Below, piece after piece: positions 14,077 through 29,433 of a stretch of DNA of 64,000 bases. The notes under the pieces are model-generated. The model was not told where the DNA came from. It ran no database searches and worked only from the letters and a program-made list of their open reading frames with translations. The translations under genes and the position numbers were made by a program. Position 1 is the stretch's first letter, and each line of letters opens with the position of its first letter. Source of the DNA: Bugulina stolonifera (lineage: Eukaryota; Bryozoa; Gymnolaemata; Cheilostomatida; Bugulidae); NCBI GenBank assembly GCA_935421135.1, contig OW285196.1:6707501-6771500 (forward strand), written 5' to 3'.

Positions 14077-14195
14077 TGGAGTTGTCTACCCTCTGCTACA
14101 CAAGTATGCTATTTGGAGTTGTCTACCCTCTGCTACACAATTATGCTATTTGGAGTTGCCTACGCTCTGCTACACAAGTATGCTATTTGGAGTTG
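14077..14195. repeat. 37-bp tandem repeat, about three copies
   Basis: Units begin ggagttgtctaccctctgct and end with tgctattt; about 3.2 copies are present with a few substitutions. The start of the unit, ggagttgtctaccctct, resembles the dispersed GTTGTCCTCTC motif. The array may derive from the end of that repeat family. Confidence 0.85.
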
Positions 14196-14883
14196 TATTA
14201 CAGATTTGTCTTCTCTTTCTTATAAATATGTGACCTAAGCAAATCAGGCTGACAGAAGTTGTTGGTTGGCAGTAATATCTGTTGGCAGTGTTGTTACCTG
14301 ATCAGTTGTTAGTTGTCGATTGGGCATATTGTTTGTGATAAAAAGGCAGAAATGTACACCCATATTGCTACAATGATCCATAAATATGCGCTTGAGTACT
14401 CATCTTGTCCGAATCTTGACAAGCAATCAACATGCTATGCACTATGTGATCACTATAATTATACATCAACCTGTATGCCTCATTTATAAATACAGAGGTT
14501 TTTTTTTCATTCAACAGAGAGATTGGGAGACATTAGAGAATAAGTAGGTAACACCAAACTTCACACACAGAGAGGACAATTCCAGACATAAAATATTTTA
14601 GTCTTAGTAATAAGAAACTAGTGCTAGGTAACAATAATTACTAAATTTAACAAGTTATTAGTGAAGTTAGGTTGACTGCTACTAAAGATTACCATTAAGA
14701 GCTTGTAGTACAATAATATGGACTCCCAATAGGTGACATATCTCTCACTACAGCAGTTTGAGAGTTGGATATAATTTTAGAATGCTTGCATTGACTAACT
14801 ATAATTATATAACAAAAGTATTTGCCAACCAAGAGTTGAGATAGGAGTGTCACATCCTGGGTGAAAGATTGAGAAGAGCGACT

Positions 14884-15419
14884 AAGGGAGGACAACTTCT
14901 GATTATGATCAATAGCTTATGAGTGCTCATGCCTACGACTGGCCAATTAATCCTGTTTTATAAAAGAGGAAACAATCATGCCACTGTTGACATAATTGTT
15001 GAGCTTACAGCACTAGAGATAGTTTACTTATTTTGAATTCCATTTTCAAAATCAAGGTTATCACCCCTGTAAGCAATTCAGAGTACCTAGTATTATTCTA
15101 TTAACCACAGAATTATTCACTTTTCATTAATCAGTTTTATTGAAATGTTATAATCCTTTGATTCCTTGCTGAGCCTATGTGACTTAGCATAGAGATATAC
15201 ACATTCTGACTAAATTTCTGCCGAATGTAAAGAGGTATGGAAATTTACAGAAGATTCAATTTTTTAAAGAGGCCACCACTGACTTTTCTAAATCATACTT
15301 TTACTGACATTAAAATAATATCAGTGGATGTACGATTGTTTCTTCTTTTATAAAACAGGATTGGCGTGTAGGCATGGGTATTCATAAGTTATTAATCACA
15401 ATCAGAAGTTGTCTTCTCT
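14884..15419. mobile_element. MITE with about 90-bp terminal inverted repeats
   Basis: The left end starts ggaggacaacttctgatta and continues through atcaatagcttatgagtgct to a cctgttttataaaag stretch. The right end is the imperfect inverse: cttttataaaacaggatt ... ttcataagttattaatcaca ... gaagttgtcttctc. The arms match over roughly 90 bp at about 85 percent by eye. The interior of about 350 bp is AT-rich with no open frame, so this is a non-autonomous DNA element. The same terminal motif occurs elsewhere in the window. I could not fix the target duplication. Confidence 0.8.
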
Positions 15420-15928
15420 TAATTTCTATTTTAAGATTTTTTTTCTTTCAAGGAGATGACACTCTTCTCTCACATTCTGGTTTCCAAATAGTTTTGTTAT
15501 TAATTTCAATTTAAGCCAATAAAACATTTTAAAATTATTTCCATGTCCTACATGTATACTGTTATAATGGCAGAGGTATCACCCTTTAAAAGTCCCTATT
15601 TAACTACAAGCTCCTTGGTGTTTTTATTTGTACCGGTTATAATATGATGTACTTTAATCAGCGAGAAACATCTACTTGACCAGCTAAAGTCGACAATTAT
15701 GTGTCGTTCCAAGAAGGAGTGCACATTATTTAAAGCTGAAATTGTTTATTGAAAATAAGAAGGAAAACCAAAAAAAAAACATTGCTATGAAGCTACATTG
15801 TACTTGATTGTGTTAGATAGAGCAGCAAATATTTCTGTCTAAAAAAACTGAATGATGATAAAATTAAAAAATGTGATACAAAAGTCTTCAGAACAAATAA
15901 AATTATTTAAATGTTATCTCTGATTGAC

Positions 15929-17531
15929 TTAGTATGAATGGCAAGTGGTCTTTTCAGGGTAGTTGCAGACGCATGTCTTTAGATCAAACTGTAGACCAGC
16001 AGGACAGTTGTGTACTTGCGGTGGGAGGTGAGCTGTTTCCTGTGTGAACTGGTAACAGTTAGAATCTGGGAGTTGTCTGTAAGTGTTGCCATTTTGGTAA
16101 CAGCTTTCTGTAACACAACAATTCCTGTTACGCTACCATGTTGTCATATTGTCATATCTTAGTTTAAAATTTGTGCTTTTGTGCATGAGCAAAATAGGAA
16201 GGCAAGTCTAATTTTGCATAAACACCGTGATCAACACTTCATTAATATAGTATTTAGAATAATTTTATCTAGATGTATATTTCCACATTTGAGTATTTTG
16301 AGTGTTTTGCGATTAAAAACCTTCTACATGTAAAGTAAATTTCATGTAATATTTTATTATACAAAAGATTGATGGTGATATTGTATAGCTTACGGGAAGC
16401 GACTGCCGGCTGAACGTAGCCTTTGGGACAACTGTAGGGGCAGACGGTATTCTTAGGGTAGTTACAGACACACGTCTTTACGTCAAACTGCAGACCATAG
16501 GGACATTTCTGGGTCACAGCTGGGAGGTAGGCAGTTCTCTGGGTGAAACTTCTGCAGTCATTACTGGATACAGGAGAGTAGTAGTTACCCTTCTCAAAGC
16601 AGGTGCACTCATCGACTGAAATAATGATTCTTCTTCAACATTTTGGAAACAAAATGGATCAAATATTATTTGTACCCCGCTAACACCAGTGATTAGTAAT
16701 TTAAATACATGTAAACTACCAATTTCCTTGTACGTGGAAATCCAAGAGAAAATTTAAAAGTTAATAAAAATTGTTTCAACAGTGGAGAAGATTGATAAAG
16801 CTTAGCACAAACAGTCACCATTGTTGAAAGAAATTTGCATTATTCCATTACGTGTATTTCACTACTAAAAAGGCGCAAGTTGCCAAGTTTATGTTGTATG
16901 TGTGCTCAACTCCTAACTATTCCAATATCAATATGCACATATTATATGAATTTTAGGACAAGTTAAATGAAACCAGCAACAATAATTTGATCGATTGAGA
17001 GAAATACCCATGACTAAACTGGATAGGTAAATGAATTTTTAGTCCTAAAGTGGGTAAAGCTCAACACTTTGAGTGGAAACAGCTGTTTAGTCAACAACTC
17101 AACACTACCATTAACAAAGACCTGCAATGTACATGTATACACATGTACATGTGTATACAAATACATGTACATATACATGTATACATGCAATTGGTGTTTT
17201 GAGAATTTGCAGTCATTGTTAAATTTGGCTGGATTCTAGGGCTTATATTATAATAAACATACATGTACATCAGTGTGGCTTCATTTCTCCCTGGCAAATA
17301 CCGCCAGAAGTCTATTCTTTTATGCTACTAGAAGTATAGAATGTAGTTGGTAGAACTAATAGCACTTTGCGCTATAAACAAGAGTTGTAAGACATAAAGT
17401 TACCTACCGACAGTGTGACCATATGATGATTTAGCACGGTGGTACGATGATCTTCTAGGTTGAGCAGCTGGATAACCAGCCGATACCAGAACTACCACCA
17501 TGAGACACATTACTCCAATTACCTTGTACAT
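15929..17531 (-). CDS. Secreted protein with two CBM14-like chitin-binding domains (gene A)
   Basis: Three coding exons on the minus strand: 17531-17408, 16615-16394 and 16107-15929 (174 aa), joined at GT/AG boundaries. The first and second exons both end in phase 1. Residues 1-18 are a signal peptide (MYKVIGVMCLMVVVLVSA), then a short basic linker. Exons 2 and 3 each encode one cysteine-rich domain with the peritrophin-A signature CPYGLQFDVKTCVCNYP or CPAGLQFDLKTCVCNYP and spaced cysteines. Proteins with such domains bind chitin or related polymers outside the cell; that role is inferred from family knowledge. A non-coding first exon (about 18382-18325) lies upstream. Exon lengths (222 and 179 bp) equal those of gene B at 29.4-30.2 kb, so the two are duplicates. 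Confidence 0.88.
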
Positions 17532-17899
17532 TCTACAAATAAATTATAGTCATATCCATTTAGAGTATTGAAGGATGAAATTAAAATAAAGCATAAGCCT
17601 AAATTAGATTGTAACATCCCAATGTTCCTAATTTAGGCAATTAAGAACATTGTGATCTTACAATCTATAGTGCATGTCACTAATAATAATACATGAAATG
17701 ACAAAAATACAAAATAACAATGCATAGAACTTAATTTAGGCTGAACCAAGCTAAACATGTGAAAAGTTTGTGCTAAATTAATTTTAGTTGTACTAAGTAG
17801 TACTATCATTATGAAAAACAGCTAAACGTAAATGTAACACATTAATGAGAAACTTGCACTTGATCTACATGTACATCCACATGTGTACATCTACATATG

Positions 17900-18026
17900 C
17901 ACTCTATCTACATTTACGTGTACATGACATGTGTACATCTACACTCTATCTACATTTACGTGTACATGACATGTGTACATCTACACTCTATCTACATTTA
18001 CGTGTACATGACATGTGTACATCTAC
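17900..18026. repeat. 42-bp tandem repeat, three copies, in an intron
   Basis: Three nearly identical 42-bp units containing tctacatttacgtgtacatg. They lie inside the first intron of gene A. The multiple-of-three length keeps several frames open, but there is no sign of coding use. Confidence 0.9.
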
Positions 18027-18376
18027 AACTACATTGTACAATGTATCTACGTTTGCATGATATATGCATCAACACTAAATGTACATAGCAAACACAAAAT
18101 TCATCTACTATTAAAATATCACAATGCTTGACATAGCACAACATACATTTATGTATATAGACTAGTCCCAAAATATATCTGCAGTAATAGTAAAATGCAA
18201 TCATTGATTATGAAAACTAGAAAAAATATTCTTTAGTATTATAATTGTATTCAAATTTAATTTTTTTATTAAATTGTTTTTGTTTTGCTGCAAAATATAA
18301 AGATGTTTATCTATTATCACGCACCTTGCGAATTGATCAAATCTGCAGCTGAAGGTTCTAAAAGGAAAGTATAGAA

Positions 18377-18418
18377 CTGACTGATACCGTACAGCTATTC
18401 CATCAGACTTTTATACCA
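18377..18418 (-). promoter_or_regulatory. TATA box and initiator of gene A
   Basis: On the minus strand TGGTATAAAAG (18418-18408) is followed 33 nt from its TATA T by the initiator TCAGTC within TACCGTATCAGTCAG (18391-18377). The likely start is at about 18382. The non-coding exon ends at 18325 at an AAG/GTGCGT donor. TATA, spacing and the 15-nt initiator block are shared with gene C at 58.93 kb. Confidence 0.8.
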
Positions 18419-18429
18419 GATGACTTCAA

Positions 18430-21400
18430 TGAGGAGCATACTAATCCTTCTTTATCCCCCATCATAAATTATAATGTGTCAGTTATAGTATTTCTATCCA
18501 TATCCATAGGTTAGAGTGAAAGGTTGGTATGGCTCTGGGGAAGTGGTTGCCATGGAGATATGGATCACGGTCTAGCATTCACAGGTTGACCAGAACTAAC
18601 TGCAGCAGCAGTCTTTGTCCATTGACTATTTTGTACTCCATTCATGTTTGAATGAGCCTTGTGAACTGAACATAACAGTCATTTTTATGTTTGACAGTAA
18701 ATTTTATAATTGCCTATTATACATACATAATTATTCTTCTTTTACTACTTAGTGAATGTTTCTGATAATTACAGAAATTACTAAAATACAGAAATAATAT
18801 TATATTGCTCAATGCACTGCAATGTTTTAATCTATTGAACTAGACAAGGGGTTCACGTATTGCAAGAGCTCTGTGACGCGTGACGCACTGCAGCGCACTA
18901 GATCCTACTGCTACCAGGTGCAGAATATTTCACATATTGTGTCTACCTCTTTGATACATTCTCAATTGGTTTGATTTTATTTAAAGTTAGACATGTAATA
19001 ATTAGAATTGACCAAATGTAGTGCAGGGTGAAGCATGATACTAATGCATCACCTGTTCCTCTTTCTCTGCCTCCAGTAGGAAGTAATGGCCGTTGATCAA
19101 TTAATAGCAGGAAACTAATGAGCTCAATCTGTTGGGTCACAATTTGTCGCATTATATTTCCTTTGTTTAATATTATTTTATCATAAATTGCTACTCACTA
19201 ACGCACCATCTAAAATCATACGAATAGCTCAACATACCATATATCCTAAAATTATACAGAACGTGGTATTGATGTCATAACTGTTATTACATTTTCACCT
19301 TTTAGGACTAGTTACTAGTCAGAACTTTTGATAAACAAATAGACGTTTTTATGATGTACGGCATATGGGTTTATTGATGATTTATTTATGATTGCGATTA
19401 TGATTACTACTCTATATATACAATGTAAATCCAAAACAGCATCAGGGCTCAAACATATTGGATAGAGCTAAAAATTAGCATTTGATGAACAAGCAGCAGG
19501 TTGTTGCAAGAAGAGATATCCGACATACAAGTTCTAAGGCTATTCTATCCATGTATACTAGAATGATGAGTTCTATTAATAGCCAAAACATAAATTATCT
19601 CACAATTCTCACCTGCATTCTCAAAGAGTTTATTTGAGTGCTTAAGGTCTATCTAAACTGTGAGGAATGCAGCCAATTACTGTTAAGGAAACCAATTTAA
19701 AATAACACCAAAATATGGAAATTAGCTAAATTAGCTGGAAGAGTCAAGTCATTCCATAAATATGACACTTTATAGAAGATTTGGCTAGGTCATGGCTATG
19801 AAATGATATGATATTACATGAATCCTTAAATCTTATTTTTGCTGTGTTAATTATGTTTACGCCGAATTCCATTGTCTGTTTTTTTGCAGTTTGTTATAGA
19901 TTATACTCGCAAAATATTAACGACTCCATCTCCATGACCCACTACCATTGAGCTTTTCTTCGTCTTTAGCTTTCATTCCACTAAAAGCTTACCAGCTTTA
20001 CACTGTACTTCCAGGTAGAATAGTTAAGGTCTGAAGAAATCAGCAGTTTTTCTATGTTTTTGCATAGAAAAGGGGTCTTCATTGTGCGGGTCTCAGGATG
20101 GCAGTGAGGGGCATTTTAAGGTTGAATATTGTTTCTAACACCATCAGTGGGCTTTTATAGCAACCAGTTCTGATCTCCAGCATGAAACCTTACAGATATT
20201 GCCATAGGCTGTGACATTAGGTTTATACTTTCTGAGAGACTCAACTATGCCTAGTTAGCAGTCAATTCTACAACAAGCAAATTCACCCTCTCATTGTATC
20301 AAAGGGACCATAAACAAATATGCAAAAAGGCAATAATTTGCTAATTTCCCATCATAGCAGATTTGTTTCGAGATAATTTGTCTAATTTTAGAATTATCAA
20401 AAGTGAAAGCGTTATCAAGATGCACCTAACACCCACTCTAGTGTAGAATGCCACAACAAAACTGCAGTAAGCCGCCACAAAACTGTAAAACACCATTATC
20501 GTTAAGAAATGGGTTTCCTAAAATAAATTTTATTTGGAGATAGCAATTCATTTAGCTAATTTATTACAACCATATTCAAATTCCACGTGAGCAATAAATA
20601 ACTCTAGTTAGTTTCCTCAAACTACTCTATGAACATCAATCCTGTATTTCAACCAATAGCATCATAATCAAATATTTCAAAGAAAATTATATATTTTGTG
20701 CTGTTTCAAACATGAATCAGCTAGTGGTAATTCATAATGAAGCAAAGTTGAAGGAATTGTTTCACGTGCCGCCATTCCATGGTAACAGCATTTCCTCTGA
20801 ATACCTCCAGGGAAAGTAAGTGGAATAGGAAGTTACACATGACCCTATTACCATGCACACGTAGGTACATTAAGAGCCTAATATGACATTGTGAAAATTG
20901 TGTTACTTTCCTAATGTAGCCATACTGCCCGGGATAATGTTATGTGCAATTGACAGGACTCTGTTGCAGGACATGATTCAGGCATGATGACGTCTTTAGG
21001 ACTGTAGTTTGATTCCGAATCTAAAGACGTCTTTCTAAATACATTTGTAGCTACAAGTTTTAAGTGAAGGCTCAAATGGTTGATGTACAGTCAATGTTGT
21101 CTCATAACCTTCTACTAAATAATGTCAGCAAGTGTCTGTTATCTCATTAGTTTGTTTATTACTTCAGGTGAAGTTTTCTTAATATTAGTATAAGGATTGA
21201 AATGTGTCAACAATAACAGTGCTACAATATTGACACTCCCCTGGCCTGCTGGCAAGCCTGAGTCTTTAAACTTCAGATATACACGTGCATGTAGATCTAT
21301 AATATCTAACAATTATAATCCAGGCCAGCTCAATAGTATTGGCATAACTGGTGAATAAATAGATAGTTGGTAAATACATGTATATTGGTAGTTGGCATTT

Positions 21401-22509
21401 GCCTGTACTTGTGATTTATTTTGGTTTGATTTGATTGATTTGGTCTAGCCATAACTAAATCTGTAAATTCCTCGGATTACCAAATGTATTTAATAATTTA
21501 ACCATAATATTCTTTACTTTGGAATGAATTAGGTGATGAAATTGGGGATTTCATAAGTTTACAATTGAACAACAAACTCGATATTTTGACACTCTAATTT
21601 TTTAGGCCATTAACAAATTGGTCTGGCCACACCCTGAGTAGAGTATTTTAAGGTCAAGTGTCAAGCATTATTGTTACAGACAAACGCTATTGAATTGAAG
21701 AGATAGAATACAGGCCTACAGAGTATGTTCACCTCTGGGTCCATGCTGTAGATATTACAGTAGCAAGTCAGAATATTTACTGGTTCCCTGTGTTCAGTTT
21801 TGAATCGTGATATAGATTATGGTTTCATGCATTCAGCTACATGTACATTATGCCGGCCTTAATTGAGTTTACTATTACTTACAGCATATTATGTATTTAT
21901 CAAATGCTGTCATTTCCACTAATTCAGTGTGATGCCTCTGCTTGAATAATGCCAGACAGTCAATGTACAGCATAGCAGAAACCAATTAGCCATTTGGTAC
22001 CCTAACTATGTGGGTTATATTGTCATTAGAATTTCCTTTTGATGGTTGCATTGCACATTGTACATTTACAGACTAAATACAGTAATTCAGGTATCACAAG
22101 TCTTGCTTGTAATATCCATGCACTGATCAAACTGTTAATGTATTATTTAGACTACCTACATGATAATTATCTCCTGTAGTCTCAATCACCTTGTAGCATA
22201 ATTATAATAAATTATATTAAATTCATATCACCAAAAAGTTAATTTTGCAAAATGCAATTAATTCTAAAATTGTGATTAAACCAGAGAATGGACTGGTAAG
22301 CTATTGCTAATTACATATATTATTTATTATCATTCCAAGTAGAGATATTCCTGGAATAAATAAGTAGTAGCAGCTCAGCTACATGACTGTTCTACCATAT
22401 TGTATAAGTGTATATACTTATTGTCACTGATAAACCATCACGTGTCAAGGATACAGTCTGGAATTTCTGTCATTGAAATAATTAATACCAAGTCACAAAC
22501 GCTAATAAA
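18430..22509. other. Gene-free stretch
   Basis: I see no supported gene, transposon end or long repeat here. It is AT-rich with short open frames only. The last bases before the ACACAT array contain taaagtagacgagacgg, which recurs as taaggtagacgagacga at about 24178. Confidence 0.5.
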
Positions 22510-22536
22510 GTAGACGAGACGGCTATTTATGTCTTG

Positions 22537-23380
<844 letters not shown>

Positions 23381-23399
23381 ACCTGCATAGTTTGGTTCT

Positions 23400-26300
23400 A
23401 CCAAATTTTTCCATATACATAGGGGTAGTTAGATTTCAGCCGAATTTAATTACAGTGTACATGCTGCTTCACGAAAATAATCTTGTAGAAATGACTAAAT
23501 TTGACCAAAATTATCAATTTACAGAGTACACTTGTCTAGTACACTTGAAACCTATAATATACTTTCAAAATAAAAGTTGGAAATTTTTTATTTTGAAATA
23601 AATTATGCTTGTGTATTTATAGTGTATCATGCTTGGTGTATTAGCGCGTGATAGTATGTACGTGTATTATCAGCGTTGCTAAGCCCTACTATAAACTTTT
23701 ATCTTTCGAAATGCTACCTAATCAAAGCGTATTATTTTATTTTGGCCTTAAATCTTGCCATCCGGATAGTCAAAAGTGGAAATATTATACTTCTTGCCAG
23801 TACAGGCGAAAATTTAGCGCTTCACTTACAATGTAAATAGAATAGCTCAGAAAATTTTTGCTTGCAAACAAAATTATTGCAGAAAAATCAATAGTTTTGT
23901 AGAATCTAGCGGACTGACAACTTATTTAGCTGACTCATATAGACCACCCAGAAAATAATCACTAAATATGTGCCAAATTCGATAAGAAACAACTTGCCTT
24001 TGTAAACGTAATAAACAATCATTTGTTATAAGAACAGGAAAGCAGCTACATTAGTTTAGTCTGTGGCACATGTGTGACTTAGCTCCTGGGCTGCTGAGAG
24101 TCCAGAATGTAGACAGACGTTTGTCTTACTGTTACTAATCCTCAAATTCTTGTTGGTATTAAACCACCCTTAACTAATAAGGTAGACGAGACGACTATGT
24201 CTTTCTGCAGTCTGCCTAAATGAGATGTTGTCATATACAGTAGATATAACAACCTGCATGCAGCTCCTCATAATAGAAAATTAGATGTAATTTGGCTAAC
24301 ACTCAAAGATTCAGTCATAAATCAATGCAGTAGCACTGTATATAAGGTGTACAGCCGGAATCCTAGCATAGAAAATCATGATACAATATAATTAGTATAT
24401 TATGTACATGTACATGTACATGTACATGTATATGAGTCCTAACCCTGTCTGCATTTGTCACATTGACCCTGTAGTCAGGCTGTGCTCCCATTTTATATGT
24501 GTGCATGTAACATTATATTTATTTACTGTTATTGTCTGTTTTCAACTTACTTCTAGAACCCAGGCTATCCTCATATAATATTGCTGAACGAGACTGGGGT
24601 CACCTTTGAGCCTGACAAGTCAACTAAGGGCCGGTCTAACTTCTTTTGTCATGCTATTATATAATAGACAGCATTTACTTGTATTAATAGCTGCGCATAT
24701 TTCGCATCACTTCAGTCTCTATCAGGACTCAACAACAGGGTAAAGTGACACAAACTCCTTGCAAATATAGAAGTACTTGCTACAACTTAGTATTATTAAA
24801 TTTCTCTTTCTAAGAGCTCTCTACATGATTTCGTGTTGACCTCTTCAGACACTGTACCACTACTAACAGTCTACACTCTCTACTTGCTGAGCTAAAATCA
24901 CGAGTTTATAGAGCATAACAGCAGTATCAATTTATAGCTGTAGGTAGTCTATTCAGCAAAGACATCAATTGCAGCCAAATAGTCATCTAATCCCCCCCCC
25001 CCATCATGGTTGCTAAACAATACCACAATAACTTAATTTTTTTGTTTACTATTAAAAATAGATACCTTGCAACATCACGGATTATAAACTATTTATAATC
25101 CTAATTTATGGAGAGAAGAGAGATTTGCTATATTAAGCACCTTACATTGTAATGTTCATTGCCAAAGAACTCTTTAGCAAGAACTAAATAATCCGGCATT
25201 ATTAAGTAGTGGCTCTAGTTATTTATATCAGCAATACTGCCCAAGTTGAAATAATATAAATCACACTTAGAAATGTGAACTTGATTAAAGTCATATTTGT
25301 GAGAATTTGGCAAGTCCAATTAGCAGTATAAAATAAATGTCTGGACCACCAGTTAACAGCCATAAAAATAATTGGCTTACAATGAATTACTAAAAATAGA
25401 CTAGTTATGTCAAATTAGCTTTCAACATGGACTGCACCTAACATGGAGAATTAATACTTGCACTTCAAGTAACAAAATTAATACTAACAGTGGTTTCCAC
25501 ATACTCAAGTATCTTCCAATACACCTTCAAAAGCTGTGGCAAACAGACGTTAGCCAATGATAGCAGACTGAATGCCCTCAAGCCAAAACTCTCCGCATTT
25601 GTTCCCAGCTTCACTTCATAATAGAGTATATTATGATAATGTTGCACAATGGACACTACTTGGGCATACATATAGGTCATCCATGCCTATAATAGAATTC
25701 CGTGAATATCCTTAGCTACTCAACTCTTAGCGTACAAATTATTTTTATTATATCTTCTTAATATGAAGAGATGGAGAGATAAACTTGCATTGAATGAATA
25801 AAATAGAAGCATATTAATTCAGCCAATACTTTCGTTATGATTGTGATATACAGTAGTTAGTAGTATATACAGATAATGTCACTAAATCCCATCTGTGAAA
25901 GTGGAAGTTATTGTGGCTCACTGTGCCACCACTGTCTGTAAATAAAGCACAATATTAATCATGATGGTAATCTCTTCCAGGTTACTAAATGTTTGTTTAT
26001 TAATAGACATATTTTTTGACACATTATGTGTCTTAGAAGTTTGTCTTGCCGTCTGCTTGAATTACTTTGCAATAGTTAATCTAGTAATATATGTAATAGT
26101 AAGGTATTTCAGTAAATCCGTCCATATGGGACTACAGATTATAATCTCCCATGCATACATTTTCCATCCAACCTCAGTTATGTAGTATGGTTATAAATTG
26201 TGGTCATAATAGTATAGTTCTTGAAATACTCGTAGATGGTGACGTTTCATTGAAGGTCAGATACTGTAGTGGTAGGGGGTTAGGCCATTATTTTTCATAT

Positions 26301-29300
26301 TTGATGCTAGTCTTTATGCAAGGATTTTTCAATTTGCTGATAGAGCAGTCAGGAACTAGATTCCGTGTTCATAAAAATACCAGTCCCTTACCAGGGTTTG
26401 AGCCCAGTGCCTCTACGGCACCTAATCGCCTAGCACAGTGAACAGTGAAGTTGTCCTCTCTCAATTATAAAAGGACGTGGAAACAGCTCCAATGGATTTA
26501 AAAATTGCTGATCAAATGAGACTTCCGATGCATTCATTATTCACATGCGCCAAAATGCTAATCACACACATGTGTTGGGAATATTGGTAGTGCCAATATT
26601 GAAATTGGTAGTAGTGCTGTCGCACTGTCATACGGCACATGGCATCAATCCAAGTACATCTCACAATGTTCCACTCCTAATCACAAACATATTCACCAAA
26701 ATATTTTCCTATCACTTACCCAATGGCGACCTGTTTCTTCAAGTGCAAAATTAAAACCAAAATTAAACATACAAGGACAATCTTACCCTTAAAACTATTT
26801 TGCAACTAACTTAATCAACACTAACCAAACATTCACGTAAAATTATTATACCTATAATTAACTGTATATCTATTAGCAATAGTTTGAACAATGAGCCTTT
26901 CAAGTATAACTTGATCCTTTCATCTTGTAACTCTATTGCGTAAATAACTTTGTAGCTTTACTCTTAACCTAATCCACTTCCTTAGCTTTTTTCTTTGATG
27001 TACTTCCATTATATAAAGTAGCCCTTACTTTCCAGAATTCATTTATCCTCTGATGATGTTACTTGGACAAGTAGCGAAATATTAGGTAATAAATCTATAT
27101 AAAAAGAGTGTCTCGTGCTACTATTCAAAACTGATACTTGTGTGCACTTACCATGTAATTGTTTGAAGTTATCTTTCCTCTATGCATTAGAGAGAGGGTA
27201 ACTCCATTCAACCAAGTTATGCTCTACTTTATATTTCTGTTAATATTGTGAAAATGTCCGATGTTATAACTCAGCATTGTATGTTGAGCCCATGCTGCAT
27301 TCCTGAAGATAAGTAAGTCAAATGCTATGCATCCACCTCCATAATCCAAATGATGCCCACACACTACAAACTATATCTAGAGGTCAAGCAGACAACTTCT
27401 AAGTCTCACCGGTCAATGCAACACTAATAAGAATTTCCTAGTAATTAATTATACATGTTAATTTTGGATTTATCACAACAATGTCAAGTGAAATAGTATA
27501 ATATTGTGTACTGAAATAAGAAGCTTTAGCATGATGTATTTTTATGGGAGTTATTCTCTCTTCACAAATTTGTATTCAGCATGAGCACTGTAATGTATAT
27601 GAGAGAGCAAAGGTTCTAAGAGCAATGACACTGCCAGAGCTACTACCATCGAGGTGATGCAGCAACCAGGAAAATCACAAAACGTACAGTTACTTCCCCA
27701 GTGTTATAAATAGGCAAATACATTATGCACGAGTATAAATCACGATAACACAACAATAGTATGCCATAATAAACAAGACTTCTTAAGTCATGACACATAT
27801 AGCAAATGATGTGATTCTTTGCAAACTTAATAATTTGTTTATTCTCCAACACCTAGAAAGAAATTCATCTTGTCAGGGATTTCAATACTAACTTATGGTG
27901 TAACATTCATACAGCCTACTTGCATATGTCCCAAGAATATTATTTCATTGTGCAAAATGATGCAAATGAGTAAAACAATTACAGGGATGATTATTATGCT
28001 CACAAGGTATAAGACATATTTACTGCAACTGACATAGTAGTCTGCACAAAGCTAGCATGATACTATTACACAAGTATGGATCTCATAAGAGGACAACTCC
28101 TGTTCTATTACTTGGATAAATTGTGATCTTTTTACAGCCATTGTGACCATCATTGCTCAGTGATGGATATTTTCTATTAGCTTACTACACACAGGTCTTC
28201 TAAACACAAACATAGCTAGGTAAATTTTTTTCAGCCAATTTTCAGACAGTCTCAAATTTTTGCTAACTGTATCGTACTTATGACTGCAATACAGAACCTT
28301 GTTGACTACAACATGTGTCACTTGGCAGCTACTACAATGTATATTTATATTTACTTCTGTATTTACCATGGTGATCATAAACGCAAAACATGGATATATA
28401 TTCTCCTGACACCAAGGTAATACTATCACCTCAGTGTTTATTTGGCGTTCAGTAATTATACAGTAAACTGGGAAAATGTTGAGGCTGCTAAGTTGATTGA
28501 GAGTTGGCAGCAATGTAGCTGCTGATAAATGTGGAAGTGCACCAGGTAAGATCTGTCGTGTACCTGATCATGGACATGTTACATAGCAACTTTTACTAAA
28601 CATATTATCTGTTAGTTGTTATACAAACTGTCAAAATAATGACACCTACCTTCCAACAACATCGTCAATTCTAACAATGTACATGTAGGTGCTTGTGACA
28701 GCTGTTGCCACCTGTCTTTATTTATAGAACAGAAGTGTGCCTTTAGACTGAATAAGCGTGCCAGAAAAGCTAGAGGTAAAATGTCACATTATTGGAATAA
28801 AATGCCTGTTCAAGAGTTCCTGTTTGGATGCCTAGTGTAGCTTCGTAGATAAAACTATTGTGACCACATTTTTTGCATATTTGGTGAAAATTTATTCAAG
28901 TTGCAGTTTCTCTTCTTCTCTTACTCAGGCCTGTGGTTGACTTTTAGCAGCATCAACTCTGTATTGTAGACTTCAATATTTTAATCTAACCTACATGCAC
29001 ATGCACATGCAAGCGTCAGCTATAATTACTAGCATAGATTGAACCATTCTTTAAAATCTATAATAGTAGCCCATTGACAGCGTGTCATGTACTTCATGTC
29101 CCATAATTCACTGTTACGCATTTGTAGCTAGGTACATTATATCAGCTAACTTGCTGGGATCACTGAAAAACATTGTGCTCTACAAAAGCCATTTACTGTG
29201 CAATTCAAGAAAAGATATTATTTTTTATTAATTGTTTTATTACTAAACTTATTACAAAAACTAAATTGAACAAGTAAAAACAAAATATTACCGAGCAAAC

Positions 29301-29433
29301 ATAAATTCAAAAACTAAATTTTACGGACAAAAGTATCAGTAACTCCGTACCACACCCAGTTGACGCACAACTCAGATCACACTTGTTTAATTTGTATGCT
29401 GCTATGAAAATCATAGCAAAACATGTCAGCTAT
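23400..29433. other. Gene-free stretch
   Basis: No gene is supported. The stretch holds a tgtacatgtacatgtacatg run at about 24410, a C9 tract at about 24993, a SINE-like copy at 26.33-26.46 kb, and single GTTGTCCTCTC-type motifs at 26450 and 28087. Near 27,050-27,078 a ctgatga ... gaaa arrangement flanks a 7-bp hairpin (see rejected items). Short open frames have no domain features. Confidence 0.5.
26331..26460 (-). repeat. SINE-like repeat, copy 1
   Basis: Read on the minus strand, gttcactgtgctaggcgatt ... gtagaggcactgggctcaaa ... agggactgg ... cctgactgctc matches 63.65-63.79 kb over about 120 bp with gaps. The gggctcaaaccc segment resembles a Pol III B box, so it may be a tRNA-derived SINE. 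A gttgtcctctctc motif abuts its 5' side. Confidence 0.6.

Noticed and set aside
27050..27078. Hammerhead-ribozyme-like core: ctgatga, a 7-bp hairpin with ggac loop, then gaaa
   Set aside because: An extra base lies between the first core box and stem II, and I could not find matching stems I and III with a cleavage site. It may instead be the tail of a decayed retroelement.
28157..28513. 118-codon minus-strand frame
   Set aside because: Composition and lack of domain or promoter signals look like chance in AT-rich DNA.
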